DNA from: Streptomyces sp. NBC_01216
GTDB taxonomy: Bacteria; Actinomycetota; Actinomycetes; Streptomycetales; Streptomycetaceae
Assembly: GCF_035994945.1 (NCBI RefSeq)
Contig: NZ_CP108677.1
Coordinates: forward strand, 4,650,001-4,714,000
Direction of reading: 5' to 3'
Length of the DNA: 64,000 nucleotides
The notes beneath the pieces were generated by a model. That model worked only from the letters and a program-made list of their open reading frames with translations, was not told the DNA's origin and did not search any database. A program made the translations under genes and the position numbers. Below, one piece after another: positions 7,876 through 15,400 of this stretch; the stretch's first letter is position 1; each line of letters starts with the position of its first letter.

Positions 7876-9012
7876 ATGAAGGTGATCGTCGTAGGGGCCG
7901 GCGTGGTGGGAACCCTGCACGCCTGGCACGCGGTGGAACGCGGCCATGAGGTCGTACACATCGAGCGCGAGACCGAGGCGCGCGGGGCGTCCCTCCGCAA
8001 CTTCGGCCAGATATGGGTCAGTGGACGGGCCGGCGGGGAGGAACTGGACACCGCCCTGCGGGCCCGAGAGCTGTGGGAACGCATCGGCGCCCGCGTCCCC
8101 GGGATCGGCTTCCGGGCGATCGGCTCCCTCACTCTGGTGCGCAACCCGCTCGAACAGGCCGTCGCCGAGACGGCGTTGAGCCGGGTCGACGCGGCCGACC
8201 GCGGCTACGCGCTGCTGACGGCCGCTGAGGCGCGCGGGATCAACCCCGCCCTGCGGGGCGACTTCGCCGCCGCCCTGTGGTGCGAGCGGGACGCGGCCGT
8301 CGAGCCGCGCGTCGCCCTGCTCGCGCTTCGCCGGGCGCTGCTGGCCACCGGCAGATACGCCTTCCTGCCCGGCCGTGAGGTACGGGAGGTCATCGAGGCC
8401 CGGGGCGCCGGGAGTGCCGGGGTGCGGGACGACCACGGTGACACGCACCGCGGTGACGTCGTCGTCCTCTGCACCGGCGCCTGGCTCGGCGGCCTGGTCC
8501 GCGAACTCGCCGGGGAACTTCCCGTCCGTCGCGTCCGCCTCCAGATGATGCAGACCGATCCGCTCGGCGAACCGCTCACCACCTCCGTCGCCGACGCCGA
8601 CTCCTTCCGTTACTACCCGGCCTACGCCTCCCCGGCTCTGGACGCGATGAACGCCGGCCAGGCACAGGACCCGGTCGCCGCCGAGCACCGGACGCAACTG
8701 CTGATGGTCCAGCGCCTCGACGGCGGACTGACCATCGGCGACACCCACGCGTACGAGCACCCCTTCGCCTTCGACACCCTCGAAGACCCCTACGAGCACC
8801 TCACGCGCGTCGTCGGGTCCTTCCTCGGCCGCCCGCTGCCGGCGATCCGGCGCCGCTGGGCCGGCGTGTACGCCCAGTGCGCCGACACCCGGCGGGTCGT
8901 GTACCGCAGGCAGGTCCGCGACGGCGTGTGGCTGGTGACCGGACCCGGCGGACGCGGCATGACCTGTTCCCCCGCCATCGCCGAGACGACCGCCGACGAA
9001 CTGGGCTGGTGA
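7876..9012 (+). CDS. FAD-dependent oxidoreductase of TIGR03364 type
   Basis: Predicted flavin amine oxidase of the DAO fold, 378 residues. The FAD-binding motif VIVVGAGVVGTLHAWHA begins at residue 3. SLRNFGQIWVSG and the C-terminal VTGPGGRGMTCSPAIAE are typical of the clade found beside phosphonatase-like HAD enzymes. That clade is proposed to oxidatively deaminate an aminoethylphosphonate relative, giving an aldehyde for the adjacent hydrolase. The ATG at 7876 has AGGAGC ten bases upstream. The stop overlaps the possible GTG start of the next gene, so translation is probably coupled. The substrate is unproven. Confidence 0.88.
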   Translation: MKVIVVGAGVVGTLHAWHAVERGHEVVHIERETEARGASLRNFGQIWVSGRAGGEELDTALRARELWERIGARVPGIGFRAIGSLTLVRNPLEQAVAETALSRVDAADRGYALLTAAEARGINPALRGDFAAALWCERDAAVEPRVALLALRRALLATGRYAFLPGREVREVIEARGAGSAGVRDDHGDTHRGDVVVLCTGAWLGGLVRELAGELPVRRVRLQMMQTDPLGEPLTTSVADADSFRYYPAYASPALDAMNAGQAQDPVAAEHRTQLLMVQRLDGGLTIGDTHAYEHPFAFDTLEDPYEHLTRVVGSFLGRPLPAIRRRWAGVYAQCADTRRVVYRRQVRDGVWLVTGPGGRGMTCSPAIAETTADELGW

Positions 9013-9017
9013 TCCCC

Positions 9018-9764
9018 ATGACCTCTTCCCCCACGCGCCCCTCCACGATGCCCCCCACGAACGCCCCCAGGATGAACCTCGTGGTCCTCGACATGGCGGG
9101 GACCACCGTCGCCGACGACGGCCTGGTCGAGCTGGCGTTCACCGCCGCGGCGGAACGCCTCGGCGAGGACCCCGCCGCGATGATCGACTACGTACGGGCC
9201 ACCATGGGCGAGTCGAAGATCTCCGTGTTCCGTCACCTCCTCGGCGGCGACGAGACCCGCGCCCACCAGGCGAACCTGGCCTTCGAGGAGGCTTACGGCA
9301 CGCTGGTCTCCGAGGGCCGGATCGCGGCGCTCCCGGGCGCGGCCGGGACGATCGCCGCGCTGCGGGAGCAGGGCAGGACGGTGGTGCTGACCACCGGCTT
9401 CGCCCGGGTCACGCAGGACGCGGTCCTCGACGCGCTCGGCTGGCGGGACCTCGTCGACCTGACCCTCTGCCCGGCGGACACGGGAGGCCGGGGCCGCCCT
9501 TGCCCGGACATGGTCCTCGGCGCACTCCTCCGGACCGGTGCCGTCGACGACGTCCGCCGGACGGTGGTCGCGGGCGACACCTCCTACGACATGCTCAGCG
9601 GGGTCCGGGCGGGTGCCGGGATCGTGGCGGGGGTGCTGACGGGTGCCCACGACGAGGCGGCGCTCCGACGCCACGGAGCCACGCACGTCCTCGCCTCGGT
9701 GGCCGGCCTCCCGGCGGCGATCGAGGCGGCGGAGGCGGCCGGAGGCACGGGGGCGGGCCGGTGA
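9018..9764 (+). CDS. Phosphonatase-like HAD hydrolase (TIGR03351 type)
   Basis: HAD-superfamily enzyme related to phosphonoacetaldehyde hydrolase, which cleaves the C-P bond. Motif I is LDMAGTTVADDG, with both aspartate-class positions and the Thr-Thr-Val of phosphonatases. Motif II is VVLTTGFAR, and motif III/IV is VVAGDTSYDMLSGVRAG. Start choice is uncertain: GTG 9009 overlaps the previous stop, ATG 9018 is used here, and ATG 9072 would remove an 18-residue Ser/Thr/Pro-rich leader. Its stop overlaps the GTG of the broken transporter gene, so all three genes were once one operon. Known family context supports a role in phosphonate catabolism. Confidence 0.86.
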   Translation: MTSSPTRPSTMPPTNAPRMNLVVLDMAGTTVADDGLVELAFTAAAERLGEDPAAMIDYVRATMGESKISVFRHLLGGDETRAHQANLAFEEAYGTLVSEGRIAALPGAAGTIAALREQGRTVVLTTGFARVTQDAVLDALGWRDLVDLTLCPADTGGRGRPCPDMVLGALLRTGAVDDVRRTVVAGDTSYDMLSGVRAGAGIVAGVLTGAHDEAALRRHGATHVLASVAGLPAAIEAAEAAGGTGAGR

Positions 9765-10230
9765 GCCGCGACCCGTCCACCGTCCAGCCGTCCGCCTCCG
9801 CGCCCCCGATGACCCACCGCAGCGGGATCCGGTTCGACGCCGTCACCGTCGCGTACGGCCGGAACACCGTCCTCGACGCCTTCGACCTGAGCGTGGAACC
9901 CGGCGAGGTGATGGCCCTCCTCGGGCCCTTCGGCTCCGGCAAGACCACCGCCCTGCGGGCGGTCGCCGGCTTCGTCCAGCCGCTCTCCGGGCGGGTGTTC
10001 ATCGGCGACCGGCACGTCACCGGACTTCCTCCGTACAAGCGCGGCATCGGGATGGTCGTCCAGCAGTACGCGCTCTTCCCGCACCTGAGTGTCGATGGAG
10101 AACGTGGCCTTCGGCCTCACGGCCCGCGGGACACCGAAGCGCGAGACGGCCGGGCGGGTCGCCGACGCCCTGGAGGCGACCGGAATGGCCGCCTGCGCGA
10201 AGCGGTACCCCGTGAGCTGTCCGGTGGGCG
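9761..10230 (+). pseudogene. Broken ABC transporter ATPase (phosphonate/polyamine type)
   Basis: The first 110 codons read as a normal import ATPase with Walker A GPFGSGKTTALRAV, the Q-loop and YALFPHLSV. Near 10095 the reading frame shifts, and the sequence continues in another frame as MENVAFGLTARGTPKRETAGRV. Near 10215 it returns to the first frame for RELSGG, the start of the ABC signature, and then stops matching. Walker B, the H-loop and the C-terminal regulatory domain are absent. Two frameshifts plus truncation make this a clear pseudogene. No permease or binding-protein gene follows, so the uptake system is lost from this locus. Confidence 0.85.
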
Positions 10231-10856
10231 GCCACCCTCGGAGCCGACGCCACGCTCGTCCTCGACAACGACTACGCCGTGAACGACCTCAGGATCACCG
10301 AGACCACCGAGGAGACCTGAGGCACCAGAACCCGGACATCCTCTTCGTCTACTTCGGCGAGACCGACGAGGTCCGCCACAACTCCGGTGTCACCGGTGCC
10401 CGCCCCGCCGACACCCGCCCGGTGGACGTCGCCGCCACCGTCTTCCATCAGCTCGGCATCGTCCCCGACCCCTCCTGGGGCCTGGACGGCAAGCCCGTCA
10501 AGCAGCGCTCCACCGCCCCCTTCGAGACACTGCACGGCTCGCTCTCCGGCCGTGTCGACGAGACCGGGATCCCCGTCGGCCTCCTCGGCTTCACCCACAC
10601 TCCACCCAGCGGCTGGGCCGTCGTCAACAACGCCATGGGCCGGCAGGAGGGCGGTCAGACCGCACGGGTCCTGGCCGCCTTCAACGGCGGGACGCCCACC
10701 GTCGTCAGGAGCTACACCGCCGACGTGCTCTCCCAGCCCCAGTCGCTCACCGCCGACGTGCCGGCCGGCGCCGTCAACGTGAGCTTCCGGTTCCACTACA
10801 CCGGTTCCAACGACTGGTATTGGGCGATCGACGGTATCGCGGTCACCGCGTCCTGA
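10231..10856 (+). pseudogene. Remnant of a secreted alkaline phosphatase/phosphodiesterase-type gene
   Basis: Immediately after the ATPase fragment the coding sense changes to pieces of a type I phosphodiesterase/alkaline phosphatase-like protein. Frame 1 gives DATLVLDNDYAVNDLRITET up to a stop at 10320. From 10323 a different frame continues with NPDILFVYFGETDEVRHNSG, then DVAATVFHQLG, then ALDG-type C-terminal lectin-like sequence ending FHYTGSNDWYWAIDG. The catalytic middle (metal-binding His/Asp segments between DEVRHN and VDVAAT) is missing, consistent with internal deletions. Start, frame and active-site pieces are lost, so no function is expected. Confidence 0.75.
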
Positions 10857-11101
10857 CGCGTGCCGCAGCGGCCGGCTTCCGTCCCGTCGCGACACCCGTC
10901 ACGGCACCGCGTTCCGTCGCCGTCCCGTCCGGGCAGGCAGGCCGCGAGGCCGGTCCGACGCCGTGCGGTCCACCCCGCGGGACGCCGCTCCTCGACGGGG
11001 TGACCCCGGCCGACGCGAGATTAGGCTGGGGGCGTCGCCACAGCGTTGTCGCGGCGTCCCCAGCACCCCGCACGATTTCTGTACGGCAGGAGTCCCCGCA
11101 C

Positions 11102-11881
11102 ATGGCAGAGCGCAAGCCGATCGAATCCTGGCTCACCGACATGGACGGCGTCCTCATCCACGAGGGCGTGCCGATCCCCGGCGCCGACGCGTTCATCAAG
11201 AAGCTGCGGGAGACCGGGAAGCCCTTCCTGGTCCTCACGAACAACTCGATCTACACCGCGCGCGACCTCCACGCCCGTCTCGCCCGCATGGGTCTGGACG
11301 TGCCCGTGGAGAACATCTGGACCTCCGCCCTCGCCACCGCGCAGTTCCTGGGCGACCAGCGGCCCGGCGGCACCGCCTACGTCATCGGCGAGGCCGGACT
11401 GACCACCGCGCTGCACGACATCGGCTACGTCCTCACCGACCACGACCCGGACTACGTCGTCCTCGGCGAGACCCGTACGTACTCCTTCGAGGCCATGACC
11501 AAGGCCGTGCGGCTCATCAAGGCCGGCGCCCGGTTCATCTGCACGAACCCCGACGAGACCGGCCCCTCCCTGGAGGGTCCGCTGCCGGCCACCGGCGCGG
11601 TCGCCGCCCTCATCACCAAGGCCACCGGCAAGGAGCCGTACTTCGCGGGCAAGCCCAACCCGCTGATGATGCGTACCGGGCTCAACGCCATCGGAGCCCA
11701 CTCCGAGTCCAGCGCCATGATCGGCGACCGGATGGACACCGACATCCTGGCCGGTCTGGAGGCGGGCATGCAGACCTTCCTGGTGCTCACCGGTCTGACC
11801 ACGCAGGCGGAGGTCGACCGCTATCCGTTCCGCCCGTCCAGGATCGTGGACTCGATCGCGGACATCGTCGACCGCGTCTGA
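11102..11881 (+). CDS. HAD-IIA family hydrolase (NagD-like)
   Basis: A 259-residue cytoplasmic sugar- or nucleotide-phosphate phosphatase of the NagD group. Motif I LTDMDGVLIHEG gives the two catalytic aspartates near residues 13 and 15. Motif II is LVLTNNS, and motif IV is MIGDRMDTDILAGLEAG. The C2-type cap lies between about 80 and 180. AGGAG is nine bases before the ATG. The gene stands alone, and a short copy of the dispersed inverted repeat begins at its stop codon, followed by a terminator hairpin. Confidence 0.93.
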   Translation: MAERKPIESWLTDMDGVLIHEGVPIPGADAFIKKLRETGKPFLVLTNNSIYTARDLHARLARMGLDVPVENIWTSALATAQFLGDQRPGGTAYVIGEAGLTTALHDIGYVLTDHDPDYVVLGETRTYSFEAMTKAVRLIKAGARFICTNPDETGPSLEGPLPATGAVAALITKATGKEPYFAGKPNPLMMRTGLNAIGAHSESSAMIGDRMDTDILAGLEAGMQTFLVLTGLTTQAEVDRYPFRPSRIVDSIADIVDRV

Positions 11882-11917
11882 GAGCCTTTCGGGCGGCCTT
11901 CGGCCGGCAGGCTCCGA
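11879..11917. repeat. Minimal copy E of the inverted-repeat element
   Basis: Thirty-nine bases with the two element ends almost back to back: TGAGAGCCTTTCGGGCGGCC on the left and, reversed, TCGGAGCCTGCCGGCC on the right. The TGA is the stop of the HAD gene. Confidence 0.6.
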
Positions 11918-11931
11918 GCCGGGGGAGTCCG

Positions 11932-11963
11932 CCGGACGGCCCCCTGATCGGGGGCCCGTCCGG
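11932..11963 (+). terminator. Rho-independent-type hairpin after the HAD gene
   Basis: Arms CCGGACGGCCCCC (11932-11944) and GGGGGCCCGTCCGG (11950-11963) pair with one bulged base around a five-base loop. No long T tract follows, as is usual in Streptomyces. Confidence 0.65.
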
Positions 11964-12021
11964 CCCCTGCGGATGCGAAACGATCGGAACCGGGTGAACC
12001 TGCCAGTACCAGGAGGTCACG

Positions 12022-12636
12022 ATGCGTTCAGGTTCCCTTGCTCTCCGTGCCGCGGGGGTGGCCGTCGTCCTCGCGCTGGCGCCCGCGGCCGGCGGCGCGT
12101 ACGCCCACGACGGCGTGCGCGTCACGGTCACCCCCGCCACGGCCCGCCCCGGCTCCGACGTCGAGGTCCGGGTCGCGGGCTGCGAGGGCGCCACCGGGGT
12201 CGCGACCTCCCCGGCGTTCGTCGCCGAGGCCGAGCTGACCGGGCGCGGCGGGGACGGCCACCCGCTGTTCGGCGACACCACCGCGCGCTCGGGCCTGAAG
12301 GACGGCACGTACCAGGTCGCTGTGCGCTGCGACGGGCACGACCACCGGGACGCGGGCACGATCCGCGTCCAGGGTCACCCGCCCACACGGCACCCCACCG
12401 ACCAGCCCACGCACGAGCCGAGCCCCCTCGCGCCGGTCCGTGCCGGAGGCGGCGGCGCAGCGGCGTTCGCTGCCCCCGCCGCCCCGGGCGTAGCGCAGAC
12501 GGTGGCCGGGAGCGGCCTGGGCACCCCGTACACCCTGGTGGGCCTTGCGGGTGCCGGAATCGCCGCGGTGGCCGTCGCCTGCCGCAGCGCACGCCGCCGC
12601 CGCGCCGACACGGCCCCGCGCGCGGACCGAGGGTGA
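12022..12636 (+). CDS. Secreted membrane-anchored protein preceding class F sortase
   Basis: A 204-residue exported protein. It has a signal peptide (residues 1-28, ending AYAHDG), a small beta domain (about 29-118), a His/Pro/Thr linker (118-140), and a C-terminal hydrophobic segment (about 172-190) with a basic tail ARRRRAD. Two cysteines (GCEGATG and VRCDGHD contexts) probably form a disulfide. There is no LPxTG-like motif before the last helix, so it looks like a simple membrane anchor rather than a sortase substrate. The AGGAGG ribosome-binding site is clear. Its last codons overlap the sortase gene by four bases, so the two are translated together. Confidence 0.8.
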   Translation: MRSGSLALRAAGVAVVLALAPAAGGAYAHDGVRVTVTPATARPGSDVEVRVAGCEGATGVATSPAFVAEAELTGRGGDGHPLFGDTTARSGLKDGTYQVAVRCDGHDHRDAGTIRVQGHPPTRHPTDQPTHEPSPLAPVRAGGGGAAAFAAPAAPGVAQTVAGSGLGTPYTLVGLAGAGIAAVAVACRSARRRRADTAPRADRG

Positions 12637-13301
12637 CCGCCGGAGACGCTCCCGCCGGGACCGGACGGCTGGTGGCCGGCGTCGCCTGGGCCCTCCTCGT
12701 CCTGGGGATGTGGCTTTGGGGCCGGGAGGCCACCGAAGGCCCGGGCACCGGCCCGGCGCCGGCCGGCGGCGACATCGCCGCCGTCGCCCCTCCGCCCGGC
12801 GTCGGGCTGCCTCCGGCGCACGACCCCCTGGAGCCCGCGGTCCCGCGGCGGGTGGAGATCCCCTCGCTGGGCATCGCGGCACCGGTCCTCCCGCGCGGTC
12901 TCGACGAGACGGGCGCGGTGGACCCGCCCCCGTACGAGCTGCCGCGGTCGGTCGGATGGTTCGACCGGGGTACCCGGCCGGGCGCGGACGGCGCCGCCCT
13001 CCTTGTCGGCCACGTGGACACCGAGACCCGGCCGGCCGTCTTCTACAGCCTCGGCTCCGCCCGGCCGGGGGCGAAGGTCGCGGTGAGCAGGTCGGACGGC
13101 TCGGTCGCCGAGTTCACCGTCGACGACGTGCGCGTCGTCCCCCGCGACCGCTTCGACGCCCACCAGGTGTACGGGCAGCGGCTGCCCGGCCGCGCGGAAC
13201 TCCGCCTCATCACCTGCGGCGGCGCGTTCGACCGCGCGGAGGGTGCCTACACGGCGAACGTGGTCGTCTCCGCGTACCTCACCGGTGTGACGCGCGCCTG
13301 A
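12633..13301 (+). CDS. Class F sortase
   Basis: A 222-residue membrane-anchored sortase. An N-terminal helix (about residues 10-30, LVAGVAWALLVLGMWLWG) leads into a linker and the catalytic barrel from about residue 72 (PRRVEIPSLGIAAPV). The catalytic residues are His in LLVGHVDT, Cys in LRLITCGG and Arg in the FDRAEGAY segment. The compact barrel and GHVDT/ITCGG signatures match actinobacterial class F. The GTG start at 12633 lies in GTGA, overlapping the stop of the preceding secreted-protein gene. An open frame extends far upstream but in the wrong context. Substrates of class F sortases are largely unknown. Confidence 0.93.
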   Translation: MTAGDAPAGTGRLVAGVAWALLVLGMWLWGREATEGPGTGPAPAGGDIAAVAPPPGVGLPPAHDPLEPAVPRRVEIPSLGIAAPVLPRGLDETGAVDPPPYELPRSVGWFDRGTRPGADGAALLVGHVDTETRPAVFYSLGSARPGAKVAVSRSDGSVAEFTVDDVRVVPRDRFDAHQVYGQRLPGRAELRLITCGGAFDRAEGAYTANVVVSAYLTGVTRA

Positions 13302-13349
13302 CCCATACCGGGGCGCGTCCGTCCCCGGTCGTGCGCGCCTCGTGCGGGT

Positions 13350-13399
13350 CCGTGCCGTGCCGTCCCGTGCCGTGCCGTCCCGTGCCGTCCCATGCCGTC
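13350..13399. repeat. Pentanucleotide tandem repeat
   Basis: Ten consecutive five-base units of the type CCGTG or CCGTC (one CCATG) run through the non-coding region after the class F sortase gene. The rest of 13302-13723 shows no convincing gene. Confidence 0.75.
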
Positions 13400-13723
13400 C
13401 GTCGGCCTCGGGGGAGGGGCCGACGTGACCCGTCCGGGCGCACGGTGCGGGCCTCCGCGGTTCCGGGCTCCCGTCCTCCCGGCCGTCCGCGCCACCGGGC
13501 GGAGGGCACGGCGGTCCGTCCCGGCACCCGGACGATTCCCCGAGCGATGCCGATGGCGTCCACGGGCGTCCACGGTGACCGAACCCGAACCCGAGGCGAA
13601 GGCCGTGGTGTGGGAGGCGGAGGGAGAGACGGTGGCACCGGCGGCGGGCCGAAGGCGGGGGAGTGCCGGAGCGGGCCGAGGCGCGCCGTGGGCACGAGGG
13701 TGCGCAAGACCTCGGAAACGAGC

Positions 13724-13754
13724 GAGGCCCTCTCACCATCGGTGAGAGGGCCTC
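13724..13754 (-). terminator. Terminator of the first tRNA-Lys
   Basis: Perfect 14-bp arms GAGGCCCTCTCACC and GGTGAGAGGGCCTC surround a three-base loop, just downstream of the tRNA gene on its strand. Confidence 0.85.
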
Positions 13755-13763
13755 GCATGCGCG

Positions 13764-13837
13764 TGCGCCGCCAGGGACTCGAACCCCGGACCCGCTGATT
13801 AAGAGTCAGCTGCTCTAACCAACTGAGCTAGCGGCGC
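13764..13837 (-). tRNA. tRNA-Lys (anticodon CTT), copy 1
   Basis: Reading the minus strand, the acceptor stem GCGCCGC pairs with GCGGCGC. The D-arm TAGCTCAGTTGGTTAGAGC, the anticodon loop CTCTTAA with anticodon CTT, and the T-arm with GTTCGAGTC are all canonical. CCA is not encoded. Identical copies lie at 19522-19595 and 27689-27762. Confidence 0.97.
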
Positions 13838-14041
13838 CTGCTGACCTGCACAACTCTACCCGACGCGCGGGAGTGCTCCGGACCGCGGCCCCGGGCATGG
13901 CCAGGATCGATAGCCCTCCCCGGCCTGTCGGATGGTCGTTTCGTAGCTTCGATCCGTCAAAATGCGATTTGTCCAGACAGTTGAGACACTGACGCCCGTG
14001 CACCAGCGCCAGAAGATCTTGACGAGTGTGGAGGGAATCCC

Positions 14042-15376
14042 ATGAGTGTGCCGATCTTCGAGGAGTACGAGCCCGCGGCCGACTGCGTCTGCGCGGGCTG
14101 CGCCCGGCAGCGGCGTGACCTGGCCCTCGGTCTTCCCGTGCGTGCGGGCGGCCACCCGGCGGCACACAGGGCGCGCCGTGCGCTGGTCCTGGTGACGGCG
14201 GCGGGTGTGGCCCTGGGCGGCGGTGGCGCGAGCGCACTCGCCCGGCCCTCGGGCGCCACCGCCCCGGTCGCACCGGTGGGAGACGGCCCGAATCCCGACA
14301 CCCCGCAGGGAGGAGCCGGCCCGCTGCACGGGACGTCCGTCGCGGGGACGAAGCCGGCGTCCCCGGCGGCGTCTCCGACGACGGGTCAGGTTTCGCTCGA
14401 CTCGCTGCGCCGTACGACCCGGACCGAGATCATCAACCGCGCCAAGCGATGGGTCACCGCCAAGGTTCCGTACTCGATGGAGAAGTACTGGACGGACGGA
14501 TACCGCCAGGACTGCTCCGGCTACATCTCGATGGCCTGGAACCTGAGCGCCAACGAGTGGACCGGCAGCCTCGACCGGTTCGGCGTGCGGATCGACCGCA
14601 AGGATCTGCAGCCCGGCGACATCCTGCTCTTCCACAACCCGGCCAACCCGACCAAGGGCTCCCACGTGACGCTCTTCGGAGGCTGGACGGACTACACCCA
14701 CACCTCGTACATCGCCTACGAGCAGACCAAACCGCGGACGCGGAAGCAGGCCACACCGCTGGCGTACTGGAACAACTCCGCCCGCTACGTGGCCTACCGC
14801 TACAAGGGGATCGTGAGCGGCTCCACCGCCGGAAGCTCCTCGACGTCGACCGCCTACCCGGGGATCGCGATGTTCGGACCGGGCGCCCGCAACGCGTACG
14901 TCACGCAGCTCGGGCGGCTCCTCGTCGACCGCGGCGGAAAGAAGTTCTACAGCCGGGGCCCTGGCCCGGACTGGGGTGAGGCGGACCGTCGCGCGACGCG
15001 GGCATTCCAGCAGGCCCAGGGGTGGAAAGGCGCCGAGGCGGACGGCCTGCCGGGTCCGCACACCTGGCGTCTGCTGGTGACCGGACAGGGCAGGAACATC
15101 GGCGGTTCGAGTGGTTCCGGGGGGTCGAGCGCGAACGCGACGGCGTTTCCCGGGCGTGGCTACTTCCGTCCGGGCCAATCCAACGCATATGTGGAGAAGC
15201 TGGGCAAGCAACTGGTGAAGCGGGGCTACGGCAAGCACTACCTGTCGGGTCCCGGTCCGCGCTGGTCCGAGGCGGACCGTCGCAATGTCGAGGCGTTCCA
15301 GCGGGCCCAGGGATGGCGTGGCGGCGCGGCCGACGGCTACCCCGGCCCGGAAACCTGGCAGCGCTTGTTCCGATGA
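14042..15376 (+). CDS. NlpC/P60-like cell-wall hydrolase with two peptidoglycan-binding domains
   Basis: A 444-residue exported envelope protein. A short N-terminal cytoplasmic part carries CVCAGCARQRR, then a signal anchor (about residues 42-66) and a Ser/Pro/Thr linker. An NlpC/P60-like amidase domain follows (about 125-265) with catalytic Cys in DCSGYISMAW and His in GSHVTLFGGW. Two C-terminal peptidoglycan-binding repeats start at about 280 and 370, each with EADRR, VEAFQ- or RAFQ-type and GW-plus-DG-PGP elements. GGAGGG precedes the ATG. The SPFH gene begins 24 bp after the stop, so the two probably form one unit. Confidence 0.85.
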   Translation: MSVPIFEEYEPAADCVCAGCARQRRDLALGLPVRAGGHPAAHRARRALVLVTAAGVALGGGGASALARPSGATAPVAPVGDGPNPDTPQGGAGPLHGTSVAGTKPASPAASPTTGQVSLDSLRRTTRTEIINRAKRWVTAKVPYSMEKYWTDGYRQDCSGYISMAWNLSANEWTGSLDRFGVRIDRKDLQPGDILLFHNPANPTKGSHVTLFGGWTDYTHTSYIAYEQTKPRTRKQATPLAYWNNSARYVAYRYKGIVSGSTAGSSSTSTAYPGIAMFGPGARNAYVTQLGRLLVDRGGKKFYSRGPGPDWGEADRRATRAFQQAQGWKGAEADGLPGPHTWRLLVTGQGRNIGGSSGSGGSSANATAFPGRGYFRPGQSNAYVEKLGKQLVKRGYGKHYLSGPGPRWSEADRRNVEAFQRAQGWRGGAADGYPGPETWQRLFR

Positions 15377-15400
15377 CCCCGAGAGCATGAGGTGGACCGC

